Of a stretch of 64,000 nucleotides of DNA, positions 57,922-64,000 are shown one piece after another (position 1 is the first letter of the stretch; the number at the start of each line of letters is the position of its first letter). The DNA comes from Arthrobacter bussei (GTDB lineage: Bacteria; Actinomycetota; Actinomycetes; Actinomycetales; Micrococcaceae), in contig NZ_VJXX01000003.1 of assembly GCF_009377195.2 (NCBI RefSeq), positions 186,001 to 250,000 on the forward strand. Direction: 5' to 3'. Below the pieces are notes generated by a model. The model did no database searches. It saw only the letters and a program-made list of their open reading frames with translations, and was not told the DNA's origin. The position numbers and the translations under genes were made by a program.

Positions 57922-58757
57922 GAACCGTCCATGGTTCTGGCGGAGGGCTCCGCGTGCTGGTCGAACGGCAGCGTGTGGAGCCTTCTCGCCGTCGACTCCG
58001 CCCGCTCGCGCTGGCGCATCATCGAGGCGTAGTCCCGGTCCCGGCGCGCCGCGATCACGGCGTGCACGAACTCCTCCGGGTGCGTGTCCGACGGCGGTGC
58101 GGGGGAGACGTGGTGGCTCGCCTCGGCTGCGAGGTCGAGTGCGAGGGTGTGCCGCGCCTGCGGGGTCAGCTTGGGTGCCTGGGAGAGGAACTGCGACATG
58201 CGGCGGGCGAGGGCATCGGGCAGCCGGCCGATGTCCGCGGTCGCGGACCATTCCTGCAGCCGCGGGGGCATGACCGCCAGGGCGCGCGGCCTCGCCACGA
58301 CCCGCTCCCGCATGGCGTAGGTCCCGGCCAGGAGGTCACCGAGCCGCTTCGAGCGCTCGTTGAACAGCGAGACGAGGAACGCGAGCGAGCCACCGAGCAT
58401 GTAGATCTCCAGGATCGCGAGCATGCCCCGGATGAATGCATGCCGGAAGCGGATGGCGCCGCCGTCGTCGCGGACGATCCGCAGCCCCATCACCAGGCGA
58501 CCCAGCGACTTGCCGCGCGTCAGTGTTTCAACGGTCACCGGCACGACGACGAGCAGCATGACCACGAGGACGAGCAGCAGGGCCGTGGTCAGCGCCTCGT
58601 CGAGCACACCCCGGAAGACGTTGCCCACCAGGAGGACCAGGAGGATCGCGACGACGAACTGGGCGATGATGTCGATGAGGACGCTCAGTCCCCGCGCCGC
58701 GAATCCTGCCGGCTTCAGTTCGAGGACGACGGCCTCCCCCGTGACGACCGAACTCAT
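57918..58757 (-). CDS. RDD family membrane protein
   Basis: Length 279. Two to three N-terminal helices carry the RDD signature: AGFAARGLSVLIDIIAQFVV and the conserved TLTRGKSLGRLVMGLRIVRDDG. After the C-terminal RDD segment (NERSKRLGDLLAGTYAMRERV) comes a ~130-residue soluble tail rich in Arg and Ala. The function of RDD proteins is mostly unknown (some transport). It is divergent from the SpoIIM gene, a common pairing in Actinobacteria. GGGGGTAG lies just upstream of ATG 58757. Confidence 0.88.
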   Translation of the reverse strand: MSSVVTGEAVVLELKPAGFAARGLSVLIDIIAQFVVAILLVLLVGNVFRGVLDEALTTALLLVLVVMLLVVVPVTVETLTRGKSLGRLVMGLRIVRDDGGAIRFRHAFIRGMLAILEIYMLGGSLAFLVSLFNERSKRLGDLLAGTYAMRERVVARPRALAVMPPRLQEWSATADIGRLPDALARRMSQFLSQAPKLTPQARHTLALDLAAEASHHVSPAPPSDTHPEEFVHAVIAARRDRDYASMMRQRERAESTARRLHTLPFDQHAEPSARTMDGS

Positions 58758-58884
58758 GACTACCCCCTGATCACCGGCCGCGGACGCGGCGTTCCCACCC
58801 AGCCTAGCGGCGTCGCCGACGGCGCCGTCGTGCGCTCGCCGACGCACCCCTGGCCCGCGCGCCCGCGGGCTATAGGGTGGGCGC

Positions 58885-59877
58885 ATGGACGTTGACGCAT
58901 TCATCGCCGTGCACCGCAGCGACTGGCAACGCCTGGACGACCTCGTGCGTCGCCGGCGGCTCGACGGGGCGGAGTCGGACGAGTTGCTGGTGCTCTACCA
59001 GCGCGTGTCGACGCACCTGTCGATCATCCGGTCCGTCGATCCGGAGAGTGCGCTGTCCGGGGCGCTCTCGACCCGGCTCTCGCGGGCCAGGACCCGCTTC
59101 ACGGGTGCCCGCTCGAACGTCATGGAGGACGTGGCGCAGTTCTTCGTCATCTCCCTGCCTGCTGCCTTCTACCGCATCCGCTGGCTCACCGCTGCGGTGG
59201 GCGTGGTCTTCATCGCCGTCACGTGGCTCTATGCCGCCTGGGTGGTGAACACGCCGGGTGTCATCCCCGCGCTCGGGACGGACGAGGACCTCCGACAGTT
59301 CGTCGAGGAGGACTTCGTCAACTACTACTCCGAGAACCCGGCGGCCTCGTTCGCCGGGTTGGTCTGGACCAACAACGCCTGGATCGCCCTGCAGGCGGTG
59401 GCCTTCGGCGTCACGGGAATCTGGCCCGCCTTCATCCTCTACCAGAACGCCCAGGGCATCGGTCTGGCCGCGGGCATGATGGCCTCCTACGATCGGCTCG
59501 ACGTCTTCTTCGTCTACATCCTGCCGCACGGATTCATGGAGCTCACGGCCATCTTCATCGCCACCGCCGCGGGCCTCCGGATCTTCTGGGCGTGGGTGGC
59601 ACCCGGCCGTCGGCCCCGTTCCGCCGCCCTGGCCGAGGAGGGACGCTCCCTGATCACTGTGGCGCTCGGGCTGGTGCTCGTGCTCCTCGTCTCAGGCCTC
59701 GTCGAAGGGTTCGTGACACCGAGCCCCCTGCCTGCCTGGCTCCGCCTCGGCATCGGGTTCCTCGTCTTCGCCGCCTACTGGGCGTACACGCTGATCCTGG
59801 GACGACGGGCCGTCGCCGCCGGGCACCGCGGGGACCTCGGCGTCGTTGATCGGGGAGACGCCGTCATCACCGCCTGA
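58885..59877 (+). CDS. Stage II sporulation protein M family membrane protein
   Basis: Length 330. Five to six membrane helices; the start MDVDAFIAVHRSDWQRLDDLVRRRRL is a conserved soluble segment, and ILPHGFMELTAIFIATAAGL matches the SpoIIM/DUF95 family. Non-sporulating Actinobacteria use this protein with RDD and MoxR genes; its job is unknown. ATG 58885 follows TAGGGT (58873-58878) by six bases, indicating a leaderless mRNA. Confidence 0.9.
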   Translation: MDVDAFIAVHRSDWQRLDDLVRRRRLDGAESDELLVLYQRVSTHLSIIRSVDPESALSGALSTRLSRARTRFTGARSNVMEDVAQFFVISLPAAFYRIRWLTAAVGVVFIAVTWLYAAWVVNTPGVIPALGTDEDLRQFVEEDFVNYYSENPAASFAGLVWTNNAWIALQAVAFGVTGIWPAFILYQNAQGIGLAAGMMASYDRLDVFFVYILPHGFMELTAIFIATAAGLRIFWAWVAPGRRPRSAALAEEGRSLITVALGLVLVLLVSGLVEGFVTPSPLPAWLRLGIGFLVFAAYWAYTLILGRRAVAAGHRGDLGVVDRGDAVITA

Positions 59878-59987
59878 TCCCACCGCAGCGCAGTGCCGGG
59901 GAGTCTCCGGGCCGCGTGCAGGCATGCCCGGTATGGTCGGATGACGCCGACCGAGTGCCGGCGGGCATCGAACGAGGAGACAGCGCA

Positions 59988-61481
59988 GTGGCAGAGACCG
60001 AGAGTACCCGAGCAGCGGCCGGCGAGCGGCGACCGGACCACGACGACGCCGGTGCGGGTCTCGGCACCGACGGGGCCTCGTCCGCGGTGGGCGATGACCG
60101 CAGCGCCGGTCCCGGTGCCGACGATGCCCCGTCCGCCGGCCGGCGTCCCGGCACCACCGATGCATCGGGTTCCGACTCCGGCGGGATCGCCCAGCGCCAC
60201 ACCCTGCCCATGCGGAGGGCATCGACCGTGCCCGACGTCCCGGGCATCCTTGACGGGGAGGCGGAACGTGAGCGGGCGTCCGGTATGCCTGCCCCGGATG
60301 ACGCGCCGGCCATGGAGGCGTCGCCGTCGACAGCCGTCACTCCGACCGTCGATCCTGCGGGGCAGGGAACGTCGTCGGATGACGCCTCACGGGAGGGGGC
60401 GCCGGCTGACGACCGCCACACCGCCGGCGGGAACGGCCTCGCTCCGACCGCGGCAGGGTCCATGCCAGGGTCCATGCCAGGGCCCATGGCAGGTGCATCG
60501 ACGGCTTCGGGGTCCTCTGCAATCGGGTCGCCTGCAACCGGGTCGTCTGCTGCGGGGCAAGCCGTGAGCGGCTCGTCCGACACGGTCCGCGCATCGACCG
60601 CTGCCGCGCAGCCTGCACCGGATGACTCTCCGGACGGTCGGGAGCTGCACCCGCCCGGGGCCGAGCCCACGACCGACACCGGAGCGCTGTCGGTCCGGCC
60701 ACCGGACAAGGACGTCGCCCGCCGGGCTGCGGTCCGGGACCAGGCCGTCTCGGCGAAGCCGGCTCTCCCGCGGTTCCTGCAGGTCGTCGTCGCCCTGTTC
60801 TTCCCCGTCATCGTCGTCGCTGCCGCCGTCCGCGCCGTCGCGACGTCGTCCTTCCTGTGGCTCGAGTACAACCGGCCGGGGTTCCTCGCCGACCAGTACG
60901 GGTTCTCGCTCGACGATCGGATGACGTACGGCTCCTACGCGCTGGACTACGTCCTGAACTTCGCGCCGCCCCGCTACCTCGGCGGACTCGTGACGCCGGA
61001 GGGGGAGCCGCTGTTCCTCGAGTCGGAGGTCGGGCACATGGCCGACGTGAAAGGGGTCCTCGGGCTGTCCTTCTTCATCGCGCTGGTGATGTTCGTCCTG
61101 GCCGTGGTCGCGTGCGTGTACCTCGCCCGGCGGTACAAGGGCGGCATCAGGCGCGCACTGTTCTCGGGTGCGGTCCTGACGCTGGTCGGGATCGTCGTGC
61201 TCACGGTGCTGGCGGTCATCGGGTGGCAGACGTTCTTCACCCAGGTGCACGCCCTGTTCTTCGCGGACGGGACGTGGACGTTCCGGGTCGACGACACCCT
61301 CATCCGCCTGTTCCCCGAGCAGTTCTGGACCGATTCGGCGGTGACCATCGCGGTGCTCGTCCTCGCGGCGACGATCCTCACGCTCGTGGCGACGTGGCCG
61401 ACGAAGGCGCGCCGTGACCGATCGATGCTCGCCCAGGACGCTGCCCAGGCCAGGTACCGTGAGGCGCTGGAGAAGTCCTGA
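59988..61481 (+). CDS. TIGR01906 family membrane protein with long disordered N-terminus
   Basis: GTG 59988 with GAGGAGA 7 bases upstream gives 497 residues. The first ~250 residues are low-complexity (Ala, Asp, Gly, Pro, Ser, with GSMPGSMPGPM near the middle). The C-terminal half is TIGR01906: VVAAAVRAVATSSFLWLEYNRPGF, DRMTYGSYALDYVLNF, a SEVGHMADVKGVL segment and four helices. Its function is unknown. It follows the SpoIIM gene after ~110 bases and has its own promoter (TATGGT at 59933-59938). Confidence 0.87.
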   Translation: MAETESTRAAAGERRPDHDDAGAGLGTDGASSAVGDDRSAGPGADDAPSAGRRPGTTDASGSDSGGIAQRHTLPMRRASTVPDVPGILDGEAERERASGMPAPDDAPAMEASPSTAVTPTVDPAGQGTSSDDASREGAPADDRHTAGGNGLAPTAAGSMPGSMPGPMAGASTASGSSAIGSPATGSSAAGQAVSGSSDTVRASTAAAQPAPDDSPDGRELHPPGAEPTTDTGALSVRPPDKDVARRAAVRDQAVSAKPALPRFLQVVVALFFPVIVVAAAVRAVATSSFLWLEYNRPGFLADQYGFSLDDRMTYGSYALDYVLNFAPPRYLGGLVTPEGEPLFLESEVGHMADVKGVLGLSFFIALVMFVLAVVACVYLARRYKGGIRRALFSGAVLTLVGIVVLTVLAVIGWQTFFTQVHALFFADGTWTFRVDDTLIRLFPEQFWTDSAVTIAVLVLAATILTLVATWPTKARRDRSMLAQDAAQARYREALEKS

Positions 61482-61577
61482 CCCGAGGTCCTCCCGGGAC
61501 GCGCCGCGCCGGGCCTGGCCCGGGTCCGTCGTGGACAGGGCGCACCGCCGCTTCGGGGCCGCGGCCCGAAGGAGGGG

Positions 61578-63452
61578 TCAGCGCTTCGCGTAGAGCTCGT
61601 CGAGGGCCGCTGCGTGGTCGGCGACGACGGCGGCCCGCTTCAGCTTCAGGGTGGGTGTCAGATGTCCCGACTCGACTGTGAACTCCGCCTCCAGGACCGT
61701 GAACCGCCGGATCTGCTCGGCACGTGACACCGTCGCATTCGCGGCGTCGACGGCGGTCTGCAGCTCCGCGAGCACCTCGGCGTCCCGTGCGGCGTCCCCG
61801 ACCGTCAGCCCCTTCCTGCCGTGGCCCGCGGCCCAGCTGTCCAGTGCATCCCGATCGAGGCTGACGAGCGCTCCGATGAAGGGTCTGCCCTCGCCCACCA
61901 CCACGGCCTGCGCGACCAGCTGGTGCTCCCGGAGCTTCTCCTCCAGCGGACCGGGTGCCACGTTCTTGCCGCCGGCGGTCACCAGCAGGTCCTTCTTGCG
62001 GCCCGTGATGGTGAGGAAGCCGTCGTCGTCGAGCGATCCGAGATCACCGGTGCGGAAGTAGCCGTCCTCGGTGAAGGCCTCGGCCGTCGCCTCGTCGTTC
62101 CGGAAGTAGCCGGCGAAGATCCCCGCGCCCCGCACCTGCACCTCGCCGTCGTCGTCGAGCCGGACGCTCGTGCCGGGCATCGGGATGCCGACGGACCCGA
62201 CGCGCGTGAGCGCCACCGTGTTCACGGTGCACGGCGCCGTGCTCTCCGTCAGTCCGTAGCCCTCCTGGATCATGATGCCCGCGCCGCGGAAGAAGTGCGC
62301 CAGGTGCTCGCTGAGCGGGCTCGCCCCCGACACGGTGTAGGTGACCTCGCCGCCGAACACGGCGCGAAGCCGCGGGTAGAGGATGCGGTCGAACAGCGCG
62401 TGGGAGCCGCGCAGGAGGGGGGAGGGACCGCGACCGCCCCGACCGCGCGCCTCGAGGGCGCGCGAGTAGGCGACGGCGGTGCGCTCCGCCGCAGCGAAGA
62501 GCCGGCCCTTGCCGGACTCCTCGGCCCGCTGCGCGGCGGTCGCGTGGATCTTCTCGAAGATGCGGGGGACGGCGAGGAGGAACGTCGGCCTGAACGTCGT
62601 CAGGTCCTCGAGCAGCTGGGCGGCCGACCCCGAATGGGCCAGCGTGATACCGCCGGTGAAGCAGACCACCTGGACGGCACGGGCCAGCACGTGCGCGAGT
62701 GGCAGGAACATGAGGGTCCGGGCGTTCTCCTGCTTGAGGAACTCCGGCAGGAACTCGAGGGTGTTGACGGCGAAGAGGGCGAAGTTGCCGTGCGTGATGA
62801 CGCAGCCCTTGGGGCGTCCGGTGGTCCCGGAGGTGTAGACGATCGACGCGGCATCGGCCAGTCCCCGCGAGGAGCGGGCGTCCTCGAGCCGTCCGTCGGC
62901 TACCGACGCGCCGTCCGCCATCAGGGTGCCGAGCGTCGGCATGGCAGGACCGACCGGCGCGTCGCCGTCGGCGTCGCACGGATCGACGGCGCCCAGGAGG
63001 GTCAGCCGGACGACGGCCGTCGCCTCCGTGCGGCCGCTGCGCGCCGCGGCGTCGAGGACGACGTCCGCCTTGGCCCGGTCTTCCACGAGCACGACGGCGG
63101 GCCGGGCGTCCTCGAGGATCCAGGCCACCTGATGCGCTGACGAGGTCTCGTACACGGGGACCGTGACGGCCCCCGCGAACCAGATGGCGACGTCGGCGAG
63201 CGTCCACTCGTACCGTGTCCTCGACATGACCGCGACGGCGTCACCCGGCTGGACGCCGTGCGCGATCAGGCCCTTCGCCACCGCGGTGACCTGCTCCAGG
63301 AAGGCAGCGGCGGAGACGTCCGTCCACGTGCCACCGGTTCGCTGTGCGTAGAGCGGGCGCTGCGGATCGGCGTCGTGCGTCCTCAGGAGCAGGTCCGTCA
63401 CGTTGCCGGTCGGGGGGAGGTCGACCAGGAGGTCGGTGATGGCTTCGCGCAC
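61578..63452 (-). CDS. Long-chain acyl-CoA synthetase (AMP-forming)
   Basis: Activates fatty acids to acyl-CoA via an acyl adenylate. The AMP-binding signature YTSGTTGRPKG, QEGYGLTESTAP, the GYFRNDEATAE loop, TGDLGSLDDDGFL, and the hinge ITGRKKDLLVTAGGKNVAPGPLE are complete. Length 624 from GTG 63452. A TTG at 63479 would add nine residues and lacks an upstream Shine-Dalgarno sequence. It resembles FadD15-type long-chain enzymes. Confidence 0.93.
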   Translation of the reverse strand: MREAITDLLVDLPPTGNVTDLLLRTHDADPQRPLYAQRTGGTWTDVSAAAFLEQVTAVAKGLIAHGVQPGDAVAVMSRTRYEWTLADVAIWFAGAVTVPVYETSSAHQVAWILEDARPAVVLVEDRAKADVVLDAAARSGRTEATAVVRLTLLGAVDPCDADGDAPVGPAMPTLGTLMADGASVADGRLEDARSSRGLADAASIVYTSGTTGRPKGCVITHGNFALFAVNTLEFLPEFLKQENARTLMFLPLAHVLARAVQVVCFTGGITLAHSGSAAQLLEDLTTFRPTFLLAVPRIFEKIHATAAQRAEESGKGRLFAAAERTAVAYSRALEARGRGGRGPSPLLRGSHALFDRILYPRLRAVFGGEVTYTVSGASPLSEHLAHFFRGAGIMIQEGYGLTESTAPCTVNTVALTRVGSVGIPMPGTSVRLDDDGEVQVRGAGIFAGYFRNDEATAEAFTEDGYFRTGDLGSLDDDGFLTITGRKKDLLVTAGGKNVAPGPLEEKLREHQLVAQAVVVGEGRPFIGALVSLDRDALDSWAAGHGRKGLTVGDAARDAEVLAELQTAVDAANATVSRAEQIRRFTVLEAEFTVESGHLTPTLKLKRAAVVADHAAALDELYAKR

Positions 63453-63494
63453 CAGGGCTCGCTTTCGTTCCGCAGGCAAGGGGGAGGGTCGGTC

Positions 63495-64000
63495 CTAGAT
63501 CCAGCTGGGCAGCCACATGCGTGATCGCCACTGGTCGTAGGGGATGATCTCGGCTGTCCAGATGGGCAGGAAGTAGGCCGACAGCGCGACGGCCGCGGCC
63601 AGGAAGACCCCCACCAGCACGATACCCCGGCGGCGTCGGGCCGCGTCTGCTCCCCGTCCCCCCAGGACCAGGCCGAGGCAGTACACGAGCGCCAGGACGA
63701 GGAACGGCTCGAAGGCGACCGCGTAGAAGTAGAAGGTGGTGCGCTCCGGATACAGGAACCACGGCAGGTATCCTGCGGCTACGCCCGTCAGGACGGCTGC
63801 AGCCCGCCAGTCGCGGCGGCCGATCCAGAAGAAGAGCAGGACCACGAGGGAGAGAGCGGCGCTCCACCAGATCAGCGGGTTGCCGAGCACGGTCACGGCC
63901 TGCGAGCAGGAGTCGGTGCCGCATCCGCCGGGCGTCTCGTAGAAGAACGACGTCGGGCGCCCGACCACGAGCCACGACCAGGCGCTCGCCTCGTAGGGGT
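63495..64000 (-). CDS. Protein O-mannosyltransferase family glycosyltransferase (C-terminal part)
   Basis: This is the C-terminal ~168 residues of a multi-pass PMT-type enzyme; the gene runs off the window end. Visible are PYEASAWSWL...RPTSFFYE, a CGTDSCSQAV pair of cysteines, WIGRRDWRAAAV and WFLYPERTTFYFYAVAFEPFL, and the C-terminal helices. Uses polyprenyl-phospho-mannose to modify exported proteins, consistent with manA in this window. The stop is at 63495-63497 on the minus strand. Confidence 0.85.
   Translation of the reverse strand, partial: PYEASAWSWLVVGRPTSFFYETPGGCGTDSCSQAVTVLGNPLIWWSAALSLVVLLFFWIGRRDWRAAAVLTGVAAGYLPWFLYPERTTFYFYAVAFEPFLVLALVYCLGLVLGGRGADAARRRRGIVLVGVFLAAAVALSAYFLPIWTAEIIPYDQWRSRMWLPSWI

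Overview
The window is high-GC actinobacterial chromosome. Mca (a mycothiol-dependent amidase), WhiB, DUF3499, DUF4307, DUF4245, DUF5719, a class II GlpX fructose bisphosphatase and frequent GTG/TTG starts all point to Actinobacteria. FemX-type bridge formation, the size and style of the genes, and blocks of gene order shared with mycobacteria (mazG-eno-divIC-DUF501-ppx; greA-mca-Z-prenyl transferase-hlyIII-phoH-fum-glpX) suggest Micrococcaceae, most likely Arthrobacter in the broad sense. That placement is inference. I see no insertion sequence, prophage, CRISPR array or obvious recently acquired island. This is mostly core chromosome with densely packed genes.

Region by region: 1-8.4 kb holds a partial DedA-type membrane protein, adenosine deaminase, MazG, enolase, the divisome protein DivIC/FtsB, DUF501, Ppx/GppA and a membrane-anchored subtilase resembling mycosins. 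8.5-17 kb holds type II NADH dehydrogenase (with a Rex-like operator), a tRNA with anticodon UAA, a branched-chain amino acid ABC transporter split into livK (+) and a livH-livM-livG-livF operon (-), and one uncharacterised gene. 17-22.5 kb holds a Bax-inhibitor-1 family protein, a galactose operon (DeoR regulator-galT-galK) and a divergent aldose 1-epimerase. 22.5-32.8 kb holds an AI-2E family exporter, threonine deaminase, rhomboid protease, GreA, DUF4307, Mca, a small membrane protein, hemolysin III, a Z-prenyl transferase, PhoH with an N-terminal PIN domain, a prepilin peptidase and a Nudix hydrolase. 32.9-39.4 kb holds an EmrB/QacA-type exporter with its TetR regulator, fumarase, a beta carbonic anhydrase, DUF4245 and GlpX.

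39.5-57.9 kb is rich in envelope functions: FemX, mannose-6-phosphate isomerase, an LCP wall-polymer ligase, PurE/PurK, GtrA, TIGR03089, WhiB, a 1,160-residue GT2 membrane glycosyltransferase, DUF5719, a zincin-fold protein lacking its HExxH motif, DUF3499, Trm112, adenosylhomocysteinase and an L,D-transpeptidase. The window ends with RDD and SpoIIM membrane proteins, a TIGR01906 membrane protein, a long-chain acyl-CoA synthetase and the C-terminal end of a protein-O-mannosyltransferase.

No clearly new multi-gene system is present. The best candidates for something undescribed are: a structured leader with four hairpins and a short ORF in front of the PIN-PhoH gene; a 16-bp box GTTAC-N6-GTAAC found twice; CRP/GlxR-like sites shared by livK and livH; a secreted beta-domain fused to the LivH permease; and the whiB-GT2-DUF5719 envelope module. 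Many genes have a TANNNT -10 box ending 6-7 bases before the start codon, which predicts leaderless mRNAs. Several transcription units end in long perfect hairpins without a T-run.
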